Source: JAVBJV01 sp031546815 (GTDB lineage Bacteria > Pseudomonadota > Alphaproteobacteria > Acetobacterales > Acetobacteraceae). From it: a DNA stretch of 64,000 bases. Position 1 is the first letter of the stretch; every line of letters begins with the position of its first letter. The notes below the pieces were generated by a model. The model saw only the letters and a program-made list of their open reading frames with translations. It was not told the DNA's origin and made no database searches. The stretch spans positions 1-64,000 of the forward strand of contig JAVBJV010000006.1 of the NCBI GenBank assembly GCA_031546815.1, in the 5' to 3' direction. This document shows, piece after piece, positions 9,309-17,452 of the stretch. The position numbers and the translations under genes were made by a program.

Positions 9309-9551
9309 ATGACCCTGCCGTTTGTCAGTGACTTTCTGCTCTGGTGCCTGCTGCTGAATTACGCCGTTCTGCTGGTGTGGGCGGGCGTGTTCATCTTCGC
9401 GCATGACTGGATGTACGCGATCCACAGCCGCTGGTTCCGGATAGCCCCGGACCGCTACGACATGATGCATTTCGGTGCCTTGGCGGTCTACAAGACCGGA
9501 GTGCTGTTGTTCGTGCTGGTGCCGTGGATCGCCTTGCAGATCGTGCGGTAG
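9309..9551 (+). CDS. Small two-helix membrane protein (DUF6868-like)
   Basis: The 80-residue protein has two hydrophobic segments (about 8-31 and 58-77) joined by a conserved-looking loop containing HSRWFRIAPDRYD. An AGGAG ribosome-binding site lies 7 bases before the ATG. The pattern of Trp and His residues and the length match a family of short inner-membrane proteins (DUF6868 from memory). Its function is unknown. It is convergent with the exported protein at 9558, 6 bp away. Confidence 0.75.
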   Translation: MTLPFVSDFLLWCLLLNYAVLLVWAGVFIFAHDWMYAIHSRWFRIAPDRYDMMHFGALAVYKTGVLLFVLVPWIALQIVR

Positions 9552-9557
9552 ATCCGC

Positions 9558-10310
9558 TCAGCCACCAACCGTTTCACGGATCTCCGGCGGCATGACCCCG
9601 GACGCGATGATCCAGTCCGTGCCGCGGGCGTGCATCACGACTTCCTGGTGACGCACAGCGCAGCGGTTGGTGATCTTGAAGTGCAATGTCAGACTGTCGC
9701 GATCGGGCACGCCGAAGGCGGCGGTGTACTCAACCGCAACAACATCCGTGTCGTCCTGCACTGCCCCCTCGTTGCTGGCCCCGACAAGCAGCGGACGGAA
9801 AGGCACCAGCCGACCGTCGCGGAGCACGAATGTGCTCAGTATCTGGGCGCTATAGCCCCGATAAGCATCGCCATTCTCGATCACCAGACCATCATCGTGG
9901 CCAATCCGAACAGCATTGATCTTGCCAGGATCGCCGACAGAACCGCTTTCGATGAAGTTGTGCAGCACGCTGACAAGCTGCGGCCCGCTATGTCTGGTCT
10001 GAAACATATACGCCGACACCAGCCCCACGCCGACGGAGCCGGCTGGCTGCGTCAGCGTAACCAGCGCTTCCTCGCCCGCGTAATGCAGCAGTTTCACCGG
10101 CTGCACGCAGGGCATGTTTTTATCGGACGTGGGCAGAAAGTGTAATGGCCCGCCAAACGCGGCAATCATGGCACGTTCCAGCGGCGGATCTTTCGCGAAA
10201 TTTTCCCGCGCCATCGAACAGACAGGCCATACCCGGTTCTGCGCAACAGCGGGAAAAAGGCCGCCGGCCAAAATCAGCGACATCACCGCCATTCCAGAAA
10301 AGATTTTCAT
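9558..10310 (-). CDS. Exported protein of unknown function, paralogue 1
   Basis: This 250-residue protein has a cleavable-looking signal peptide ending near AVAQ (residues 1-23). I do not recognise a family. It shares many short blocks in the same order with the product of 10561-11301: PVCSMARENFA versus AVCPFAREVLA, ERAMIAAFG versus ERATAAAFG, CVQPVKLLHYAG versus CAQPVKLLHYTG, DDTDVV, FGVPDRDSLTL versus FGTPDSDHLTL, and MPPE near the end. Conserved cysteines (about residue 31, 68 and one near 220) suggest disulfides in the periplasm. The two genes lie in tandem, 250 bp apart. Confidence 0.7.
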   Translation of the reverse strand: MKIFSGMAVMSLILAGGLFPAVAQNRVWPVCSMARENFAKDPPLERAMIAAFGGPLHFLPTSDKNMPCVQPVKLLHYAGEEALVTLTQPAGSVGVGLVSAYMFQTRHSGPQLVSVLHNFIESGSVGDPGKINAVRIGHDDGLVIENGDAYRGYSAQILSTFVLRDGRLVPFRPLLVGASNEGAVQDDTDVVAVEYTAAFGVPDRDSLTLHFKITNRCAVRHQEVVMHARGTDWIIASGVMPPEIRETVGG

Positions 10311-10560
10311 CAGGAAATCCCCCAGGGGACTTTATATCAGGGCAGTTTTCAATTTCACTTTAATTGCCGGCTGATGCCATTCCTGAAAGGCACCGGCCGG
10401 TTATCGCAGAACCACGAGGGGGCCCCAGCGTTCTGCTGCTGTAGCCCGGGCGGGAAGCGGCCACCATCGTGATTTCAGCATCCCAGCCAAGCTGGATCGC
10501 GCATACCGGCCACAAGCAACGTGCAGATTACCGCTGGTGAGGCGGTATGATCCCGCAGGC

Positions 10561-11301
10561 TTATTCCAGAAGTTCCGGCGGCATGGTGCCGGACTCGACG
10601 GTCCATTCCGTTGCGCCTGCGCGCATCACAACCGTGCTACTGTGCTTTACGCCCCGGTTCTCGGTTGTGCATTGCAGGGTCAGATGGTCACTGTCCGGAG
10701 TGCCGAAGGCAGGGCTGCACCAGGCCGAGACGACATCCGTATCATCTGATGCGCCGCGCGTTCTGTAGCGAAGGGTCAGCGGCTGGAAACGCACCAACCG
10801 GTTTTGCCGGAACACAAAAACATCCAGTGTTCCCCGCATGAAACCCTGATTGGAAATGCCCCCATCCATCGCCATTGCATTGTCCCGACCAACCTGAACC
10901 GCGCGGATGCTGGGGGACATGTTGTCGGCGTCGTTCAGTGCAAACCGATGAAACGTTGTGGCAAGGCGCAATCTGCCCGCCTGATCGCGCAACACATGCG
11001 CCGACATCGGGAAGGCCGCGCCACGCAGTGGCAGGGGACGGCTGGGCAGATCGACCGTGATCAGCACCTGCGCGCCCGTGTAATGCAGCAGCTTTACGGG
11101 CTGCGCACAGGGCGTCGCTGTATCCGAATCCGGCAAAATCCGAAGCGGACTACCAAAGGCCGCAGCCGTTGCGCGCTCCATATCCGGACTGGCAGCCAGC
11201 ACCTCGCGCGCAAAAGGACACACGGCAGATGGGCGATCTTGCGCCGCGACAGAGGAGATCCCACCAACCGCAAGGGCCAGCAGTGTAATTGTTTTCAACA
11301 T
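10561..11301 (-). CDS. Exported protein of unknown function, paralogue 2
   Basis: This 246-residue exported protein is a tandem paralogue of the one at 9558-10310, with a signal peptide ending near VAAQ. The shared motifs include CPFARE, CAQPVKLLHYTG, DDTDVV and MPPE. I chose the ATG at 11301 because it gives a normal signal peptide and overlaps the stop codon of the upstream aminotransferase gene (TGATG), which indicates translational coupling. The function is unknown. Confidence 0.7.
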   Translation of the reverse strand: MLKTITLLALAVGGISSVAAQDRPSAVCPFAREVLAASPDMERATAAAFGSPLRILPDSDTATPCAQPVKLLHYTGAQVLITVDLPSRPLPLRGAAFPMSAHVLRDQAGRLRLATTFHRFALNDADNMSPSIRAVQVGRDNAMAMDGGISNQGFMRGTLDVFVFRQNRLVRFQPLTLRYRTRGASDDTDVVSAWCSPAFGTPDSDHLTLQCTTENRGVKHSSTVVMRAGATEWTVESGTMPPELLE

Positions 11302-12464
11302 CAGCGTTTCCAGTGTTGCAGACGCTGTGCGGCCTCGGCCACATCCGCCTCCGGCCCGCAGTACGAGAACCGAATGAACCGCTGACCGCGCGTGCGGTCG
11401 AAGTCGATGCCGGATGTGGTGGCAATCCCCACCTCGTCCAGCATACGGGCGCAGAAGGCCTGGCTGTCGTTGGTCAGGTGCGTGACGTCGGCGTAGATGT
11501 AGAACGCGCCCTCGGCCGGGGATAACCGATCGAACCCTGCTTTCGGCAGTTCGCGCAGCAACAGGTCGCGCGAATGACGATACCGCGCGATATGCCCACG
11601 CAATTCGTCGTCGCAGTCCATCGCCGCTTCCGCCGCCACCTGGGCGATGTGCGGCGCGCTGATGAACATGTTCTGCGCGATGCATTCCACCGGGCGGGCC
11701 AGATCTTCCGGCAGCACCATCCAGCCGATGCGCCAGCCGGTCATCGACCAGTATTTGGAGAACGAATTCACCACCACCGCCGATTGGCTGAACGCCGCCG
11801 CACTGGCCAGCGTGTTGTCGTAATGCAGACCGTGATAGATCTCGTCGCTGATCAGCCGCACGCCGTTGGTGTGGCACCAGCGCGCAATATCGGCCAGTTC
11901 ATCCGGATGCAGCATAGTGCCCGCCGGATTGCACGGGCTGGCTACAATCAGCCCGGCCGGGCGCGGGTCCAGCTTTTCCAGCATGGCAATGGTCGGCTGG
12001 AAGCGCGTTGCTCCGGTGGCTTCCAGAATCTGCGGCACGAAGCCCAGCGCCTTCAGGATGTTCACATAGGGCGGGTAGAACGGTGCGGCCATCGCCACCA
12101 CATCGCCCGGATTGAACGCCGCCAGAAACGCCAGCGGAAACGCGCCCGAAGCCCCCATCGTCACCGCGATCCGCGCGGGCGACACATCCAGCCCATACCA
12201 GTCGCGATAATGCCGTGCGATGCGCCCGCGCAGCGATGCCAGCCCGAACGCTTCCGTATAACCCATCGGCGCGCCGGATTTCAGCGCGCGCTCCACCGCC
12301 GCCACCGCACCCGCGGGCGCGCCGGTCGAGGGTTGGCCGACTTCCATGCGGATAACATGCGGATCGGCGGGGCCGCGCGCGGCTTCACGCGCATTGGCCG
12401 CCGCGATCACGTCCATCACCATAAACGGCGGGGCCGAAGCCCCGCTGCCGATCTTCAGCGCCAT
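11301..12464 (-). CDS. Class I/II pyridoxal-phosphate aminotransferase
   Basis: This 387-residue PLP enzyme belongs to fold type I. The PLP-binding lysine is in SFSKYWSMTGWRIGW. Other family marks are YTEAFG near the N-terminus, SPCNPAGT, SDEIYHGL and the C-terminal arginine region FIRFSYC. It transfers an amino group between an amino acid and a 2-oxo acid; the substrate is unclear and it is annotated in relatives simply as aminotransferase. The ATG at 12464 overlaps the stop codon of the upstream GGT-like gene (TAATG), so the two are probably co-translated. Confidence 0.88.
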   Translation of the reverse strand: MALKIGSGASAPPFMVMDVIAAANAREAARGPADPHVIRMEVGQPSTGAPAGAVAAVERALKSGAPMGYTEAFGLASLRGRIARHYRDWYGLDVSPARIAVTMGASGAFPLAFLAAFNPGDVVAMAAPFYPPYVNILKALGFVPQILEATGATRFQPTIAMLEKLDPRPAGLIVASPCNPAGTMLHPDELADIARWCHTNGVRLISDEIYHGLHYDNTLASAAAFSQSAVVVNSFSKYWSMTGWRIGWMVLPEDLARPVECIAQNMFISAPHIAQVAAEAAMDCDDELRGHIARYRHSRDLLLRELPKAGFDRLSPAEGAFYIYADVTHLTNDSQAFCARMLDEVGIATTSGIDFDRTRGQRFIRFSYCGPEADVAEAAQRLQHWKR

Positions 12465-13801
12465 TACGGAGTCTCGCCGATTGCCAGACCCGACAGGCGC
12501 GGGTCCACCATCCAGGTGCAACGGCTTTCCGACCCCGGCAGATAGCGCGCGCACGAGATCGTGTCCGCACGGCCCGGATCGGCCACCTGCACCGGCTGGT
12601 TGGCCAGCGCGGCACGCATCGCTGTGGCCGCAGCCGCAGCCGCGCCCGCCTGCCCGGTGCCCGCCACGGCCGCACGGAAGCGGTTGGCGCGTTCGTTGGT
12701 CGCAATGGCGGTGCTCAGTAGCGGCGGCTGGATCGCGCCCGAGGGGGCCGCCGCCAGCACCAGACCGGTGTCCGGCAGCATCCGGCCCGTGCCGAACAGA
12801 TTGTTCATCGTGAACGCACACGACACCGCATTGCCGTGCCGGTCCAGCGTCACCAGCCCCACGCTGGCAGGCAGAGTGCCCCCTATCGCCTGACCATCGT
12901 TACCCGCCCGCAGCGCATCCGCCGTCTGCTGGCCACCCGCGGTCGGCACGACATGCACGACATCGTCCCCCACCTTCACGGTCAGCGGTGCCGAAGTCTG
13001 CGGCAGGGCCTGTCGCATCTCGCCCGCGCTGAGGCGCGCGCCGACGCGCGGGGACTGTTCGGCGATCATCTGTGCGAACGTGCCCTGATACAGGTCGCCC
13101 ACACCGCCGGTGCGGATACGCGCCAGGCTGGCGGCCAGTTCGGGCTGGGTCAGCGTGGCACCCTCGGTCAGCGGTGCGCCGTCGGCGGTGCTGAAAATCT
13201 TGCGGGCCTGCGGGTCGGCGAACAGCGGACGCGCCACCGCCGCCAGATCCTGCGCAAAGGCGCGTGTCACCCGCACGCCCGAACGGGCGGCGTCTTCGGC
13301 GGGCTTCAACAATACCTCGAACGGGCGCGAGCCGTGCCGTGCGCCCAGCATGTAAAGCCCGCGCGCCATCATCGGCACTGCCGCGGGCCGGTCCGCCCCC
13401 GCCGTACTGGCCGGCGCGCCCGGCGCAAAGACAAACGAATCCACCTGACGCCGTTCAACCGAGTACGCCAGACACGCCCCGCCGCCCATCAGCCCCGCGC
13501 GGGACGGCATGGTGACCGTCATCATCAGCGCGCCCGCCACGACTGCGTCCGCCGCAGTGCCGCCATGCGCCAGAACATCGCGCGCGGCCATCGCGGCCTG
13601 CGGCTCATCCGCCGCCACACCGCCAATAAATCCGCCAATCAGGCTGTCGTCCTCGCGCGCCAGGTCGCTGGTGAACGCGGTCGAGTTAAGGCCCGTGCGG
13701 CTTAAAATCCCACCGCCTCCGCTGCTTCCTCCGCCACCACACCCCACCAGGCCAATCAATGGGAGGACAAGAACTGCATTCCGTAATAAACTGTGCGTCA
13801 T
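12464..13801 (-). CDS. Gamma-glutamyltransferase-like lipoprotein, probably catalytically altered
   Basis: This 445-residue protein has a lipoprotein signal (lipobox LVGC, Cys about 21) followed by a glycine/serine linker. The body aligns by eye with gamma-glutamyltransferase: ARDVLAHGGTAADAVVAG near the N-terminus, an MGGGACLAYS segment, and NAVSCAFTMNNLFGTG. Family hallmarks are missing. The DFRE arginine segment reads SFVFAPGAP. The TTxxS nucleophile motif reads about SVGLVT, so Ser rather than Thr at best. The substrate-binding SSS segment reads PPLLSTA. It is also shorter than typical GGT (about 560-580). It may be a pseudoenzyme or an Ntn hydrolase with another nucleophile. It is translationally linked to the aminotransferase. 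Confidence 0.75.
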   Translation of the reverse strand: MTHSLLRNAVLVLPLIGLVGCGGGGSSGGGGILSRTGLNSTAFTSDLAREDDSLIGGFIGGVAADEPQAAMAARDVLAHGGTAADAVVAGALMMTVTMPSRAGLMGGGACLAYSVERRQVDSFVFAPGAPASTAGADRPAAVPMMARGLYMLGARHGSRPFEVLLKPAEDAARSGVRVTRAFAQDLAAVARPLFADPQARKIFSTADGAPLTEGATLTQPELAASLARIRTGGVGDLYQGTFAQMIAEQSPRVGARLSAGEMRQALPQTSAPLTVKVGDDVVHVVPTAGGQQTADALRAGNDGQAIGGTLPASVGLVTLDRHGNAVSCAFTMNNLFGTGRMLPDTGLVLAAAPSGAIQPPLLSTAIATNERANRFRAAVAGTGQAGAAAAAATAMRAALANQPVQVADPGRADTISCARYLPGSESRCTWMVDPRLSGLAIGETP

Positions 13802-15158
13802 GTTGAGAATCTCGCGGCGTGGAGCACTCGCGGCGGCTGCAGCAGCCGGGTGCGTTTTATGTGGAAATACAGGCGTCAAAGCGCAGGGTATGGCCCGGAT
13901 CGTCACTATTCGCGATGCCGAAGCCGAAATGCTGGTGCGCATGTTTGCCGCCCCCTTGTTCCGCGTGGCCGGGCTGAACGCCAATCTGGTCCGGATCACG
14001 CTGTTGCAGGATCGGGCCATAAACGCCTTCGTCAGTACCGGCAACCGTATGTTTCTCCATACCGGCCTGATTCAGACGATCGGCAGCGCACAGGAGCTTC
14101 TGGGCGTGATTGCGCACGAAACCGGGCATGTTTCGGGTGGGCATTTGAGTATGTTGTCCGAACAGATGCAGATGGCGATGCTGAAAAGCGTCGCCTTTAT
14201 GGTATTGGGTGCCGCAGCCGGGGTTGCTGCCCGCGACTCGGGCGCGGGGATCGGGGTTGCCATGGCCGGGCAGGCCATTGCCGAACGCGGGCTGTATGCA
14301 TTCTCTCGCGCGCAGGAAAGCGCGGCCGATCAGGCGGGGATGACCTTCCTCGACCGCAATGGCTGGTCCGCCGCCGGGATGCTGCGCCTGTTCGAACGGT
14401 TGCAGGAACAGGAATTGCTGGCCTCCGAACGGCAGGACCCGTATCTGCGCACCCATCCGCTGAACCGCGAACGCATCGAAGTGGTGCGCGAACACGTCGC
14501 CAGGGCCCCGAACGCACCACCACCAGCGGAGTTTGAACGTGGCCTCGCCATGGTGAAAGCCAAGCTGGACGGGTTTCTGGACAGCCCCGCCACCACCCAG
14601 CGCCGTTACCGCGCCAACGATCCAAGCCCCACGGCGCGGTATGCGCTGGCGATTGCGCATTACCGGTCGGGCAACATCCAGCCCGCCGTGGCGCTGATGG
14701 ACACGCTGCTGGCCGAACAGCGTCAGAACCCGTGGTTCCACGAACTCAAGGGGCAGATCCTGTTCGACGGCCAGCGCCCGCGCGAGGCGCTGGAATCATA
14801 CCGCACCGCCACTCGCATCGCCCCGCAGGAACCATTGCTGCGGATGGAGATGGCTCGTGTTATGATCGAACTCAACGATCCGTCGCTGCTGCGCCCGGCC
14901 ATTTCCGAACTGGAATCGAGCCTCAGCAAGGAACGCGATAACCCGTTCACATGGCGTCAGCTGGGCATTGCCTGGGGCCGTGCGGGCGACCAGGGGCAGT
15001 CGAGCCTTGCTTTGGCTGAAGAGGCTCTGCTTCAAGGGGACGACAGTCTGGCGCGCATGCATGCGCAACGGGCCGAAGCCGCGCTGCCGTCTGGCCCTGC
15101 CAAACTGCGCGCACAGGATATCCGCCACTCTCTGCGTCGGGCCAACCGGCAGCAATAA
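13800..15158 (+). CDS. M48-family metalloprotease with TPR repeats (BepA-like)
   Basis: This 452-residue exported zinc protease probably helps outer-membrane protein quality control, as BepA/YfgC does. The N-terminal SRRGALAAAAAAG stretch is a signal peptide with paired arginines. The HETGH zinc motif lies near residues 106-110, with the third ligand in the QESAADQAG segment downstream. The C-terminal third has TPR-like helices, for example ALAIAHYRSGNIQPA and REALESYRTATRIAPQEP. The chosen ATG at 13800 gives the signal peptide; it overlaps the divergent GGT-like start codon. DsbA follows after 9 bp. Confidence 0.88.
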   Translation: MLRISRRGALAAAAAAGCVLCGNTGVKAQGMARIVTIRDAEAEMLVRMFAAPLFRVAGLNANLVRITLLQDRAINAFVSTGNRMFLHTGLIQTIGSAQELLGVIAHETGHVSGGHLSMLSEQMQMAMLKSVAFMVLGAAAGVAARDSGAGIGVAMAGQAIAERGLYAFSRAQESAADQAGMTFLDRNGWSAAGMLRLFERLQEQELLASERQDPYLRTHPLNRERIEVVREHVARAPNAPPPAEFERGLAMVKAKLDGFLDSPATTQRRYRANDPSPTARYALAIAHYRSGNIQPAVALMDTLLAEQRQNPWFHELKGQILFDGQRPREALESYRTATRIAPQEPLLRMEMARVMIELNDPSLLRPAISELESSLSKERDNPFTWRQLGIAWGRAGDQGQSSLALAEEALLQGDDSLARMHAQRAEAALPSGPAKLRAQDIRHSLRRANRQQ

Positions 15159-15167
15159 GGTAGTCTT

Positions 15168-15917
15168 ATGATGAAACGCTTTCTTCTGGCAGCGATGCTG
15201 CTTTCGGCACCGCTGTTCAGCAGCGCCGGACATTCACAGACCAACAGCTTCACGCCGCAGCAGCGCGAGGAAATCGTCCGCATCATGCGCGACGCCCTGG
15301 TGCGCGACCCCACCATCCTGACCGAAGCCGTCGCCGCCGCGCAAGCGGCCGAGGAAGCCCAGCAGAACCAGGCTGCCAGCAGCGCCATCGCGCAGAACCG
15401 GCAGGCGCTGGAACGCACTGCCGGCGACCCGGTCCGTGGCAACCCGAACGGCACGATCACCATCGTCGAGTTCCTCGATATGCGGTGCGGCTACTGCAAG
15501 CGCATGTATCCGGTGATGACAGAATTCCTGCGCAATAATCCGGATATCCGCGTGGTGGTGAAGGACCTTCCGGTCCTCGGCCCCAACAGCGTGCTGGCGG
15601 CACAGGCGCTGCTCGCCGCGCAGGAACAGGGCAAGTACAACCAGCTGCAGGACGCGCTGATGGCGCTGACCCGCAATCTGGATGAAGCCGTGCTGAAGAG
15701 CGAAGCCGAACGCGTGGGCCTCAACTGGGCACGCCTGCGTCGCGATATGGATTCAGCGGCAGTGCGCAGCCGTCTGGATGCCAATCTGCGACTGGCGCAG
15801 GCGCTGGGTGTGCGCGGCACACCCGCCATGGTGATCGGCGATACGCTGATCCCCGGCGCCATCAGCATGGACGCGCTGAATGCCACCGTGATTGCGGCAC
15901 GGCAGGCCCGTCGCTGA
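15168..15917 (+). CDS. DsbA-family thiol-disulfide oxidoreductase (Com1/ScsC-like)
   Basis: This 249-residue periplasmic protein has a signal peptide (about 1-24) and an N-terminal helical extension rich in Gln and Ala (about 30-85), a feature of oligomerising DsbA relatives. The thioredoxin fold has the CGYC active site at about residues 107-110 and the cis-proline loop GTPAMV near 218. It probably oxidises or isomerises disulfides in envelope proteins. It lies 9 bp after the M48 protease in the same operon and is followed by a terminator. Confidence 0.88.
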   Translation: MMKRFLLAAMLLSAPLFSSAGHSQTNSFTPQQREEIVRIMRDALVRDPTILTEAVAAAQAAEEAQQNQAASSAIAQNRQALERTAGDPVRGNPNGTITIVEFLDMRCGYCKRMYPVMTEFLRNNPDIRVVVKDLPVLGPNSVLAAQALLAAQEQGKYNQLQDALMALTRNLDEAVLKSEAERVGLNWARLRRDMDSAAVRSRLDANLRLAQALGVRGTPAMVIGDTLIPGAISMDALNATVIAARQARR

Positions 15918-15932
15918 TTGGTGTTTTTCCTG

Positions 15933-15971
15933 CGACCCGGCTTTCGCATGTTGCGGAGGCCGGGTTTTTTG
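15933..15971 (+). terminator. Terminator after the M48-DsbA operon
   Basis: ACCCGGC (15935-15941) pairs with GCCGGGT (15959-15965) and is followed by a run of T residues, 18 bp beyond the DsbA stop codon. Confidence 0.85.
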
Positions 15972-16033
15972 TTTCTGCAATCTGCCTGTTACATTTCCCC
16001 GGCATACCGAGCATTCCTACTGGCAAGAATATC

Positions 16034-17452
16034 GTGACCCATTTTAGATCCTCGCTGTTTCTGTTCTGCACCTTGCCGCTGCTGGCTGCCTGCACGCTGG
16101 AAACCGGTACGCCGGCTGCCAACCCTGCCCTTCCGGCCAGTTTCCGCCCCTCGCCCGACGGCACCGCCCGCATCTGGCCCGATGCCGCATGGTGGCGTGG
16201 ATTCAATTCGCCGCAGCTCAACACGCTGGTCGAGCAGGCGATGGCGAACAATCAGGACCTTGCCGGTGCCGTCGCCCGTATCCGTCAGGCCGATGCGCAA
16301 CTGCGTATCGCGGGCGCGCCGCTGCTGCCGTCCATCGACGCATCGGCGGGTGGCGGCTGGCAGCAGAGCGCCAATCCGCGCGGCGGTTCGCCCATCGATC
16401 GGCGGTCCTATAACGCCGGGCTGAACGTTGCTTACGAACTCGATTTCTGGGGCCGCAACCGCGCCGGGGTGGAAGCTGCGCAGGCAGGGGCGCAGGCCGC
16501 GCGATTCGACCAGCAGACAATTGCCATCACCGTGGTCAGCAGCGTGGCCAGCACCTGGCTGAATGCATGCGCCTTGCAGGACCGGCTGGATGTGGCGCGC
16601 CAGAACCTGGCGGATGCACAGCGCGTTTTGGCAGCAGTGCGCGCACGCCTCGCAGTGGGTACTGCAACGGCGCTGGATCTGTCGCAGCAGGAAACGCTGG
16701 TGGCGTCGCAGCGCAACATTATCCCCGGCTTGCAGTCGCAGATGGAACAGCAGCTGATCGGGCTTGGCATCCTCACCGGGCAGCCGCCGCAGAGCATCAC
16801 GCTGCAGCCGGTGTCGCTGCACAGTCTCAGCATGCCGCTGGTGGCGGCCGGGCTGCCGTCGGAACTGCTGCAACGTCGGCCAGACATTGCAGCATCGGAA
16901 GCACGGCTTGCCGCCCAGAACGCCAATATCCGCGCCGCACGCGCTGCTTTCTTCCCACAGATCGCGCTGACCGGTTCGGGCGGCTGGCAGAGCGCGGCGC
17001 TGAATACACTGATCGATCCGGCCAGTGTGGTTGCCTCGCTGGCGGGCAGTCTGGTGCAGACGATTTTCGACGGCGGGACGCGCGCCGGCCAGCTGGAGCT
17101 TGAACGCGGCCGTTACGATGAATTACTGGCGGATTATCGCAACACCGTGCTGCAGGGCTTTACCGATGTGGAGACCGCGCTGACGTCGCTGCGCTACGCG
17201 ATGGAGCAGGAACGTCTGGTGGGCCAATCGGTTGCTTTGGCCAGGCGTTCCGCAACCATTGCGCGCGCTCAGATGGAAGCTGGCACGGTGGACATCATCA
17301 CCGTGCTCAATATCCAGCAGAGCCTGTTCAACAGTCTGGACCAGCTGGCACAGGTGCGACAGACGCGCGCATTGGCGCTGGTAAACCTGTATAAGGCATT
17401 GGGGGGTGGCTGGCGTGCCCCCGATGCACAACCGATGGGATCGACGCCATGA
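16034..17452 (+). CDS. RND efflux outer-membrane lipoprotein channel (NodT/OprM family)
   Basis: This 472-residue TolC-like channel has a lipoprotein signal with lipobox LLAAC (Cys about 20). Two OEP repeats follow, typified by WWRGFNSPQLNTLVEQAMANN near residue 55 and LLQRRPDIAASEARLAAQNANI in the middle. It forms the outer-membrane exit duct of the pump encoded next. Translation appears to start at the GTG at 16034, since this start gives the lipoprotein signal. The last 4 bases overlap the adaptor gene start (ATGA). Confidence 0.92.
   Translation: MTHFRSSLFLFCTLPLLAACTLETGTPAANPALPASFRPSPDGTARIWPDAAWWRGFNSPQLNTLVEQAMANNQDLAGAVARIRQADAQLRIAGAPLLPSIDASAGGGWQQSANPRGGSPIDRRSYNAGLNVAYELDFWGRNRAGVEAAQAGAQAARFDQQTIAITVVSSVASTWLNACALQDRLDVARQNLADAQRVLAAVRARLAVGTATALDLSQQETLVASQRNIIPGLQSQMEQQLIGLGILTGQPPQSITLQPVSLHSLSMPLVAAGLPSELLQRRPDIAASEARLAAQNANIRAARAAFFPQIALTGSGGWQSAALNTLIDPASVVASLAGSLVQTIFDGGTRAGQLELERGRYDELLADYRNTVLQGFTDVETALTSLRYAMEQERLVGQSVALARRSATIARAQMEAGTVDIITVLNIQQSLFNSLDQLAQVRQTRALALVNLYKALGGGWRAPDAQPMGSTP

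Noticed and set aside
10311..10560. Possible small gene or RNA between the two exported paralogues
   Set aside because: Only a weak GGCCGGC-type hairpin is visible, and no frame has both a start and a plausible product.
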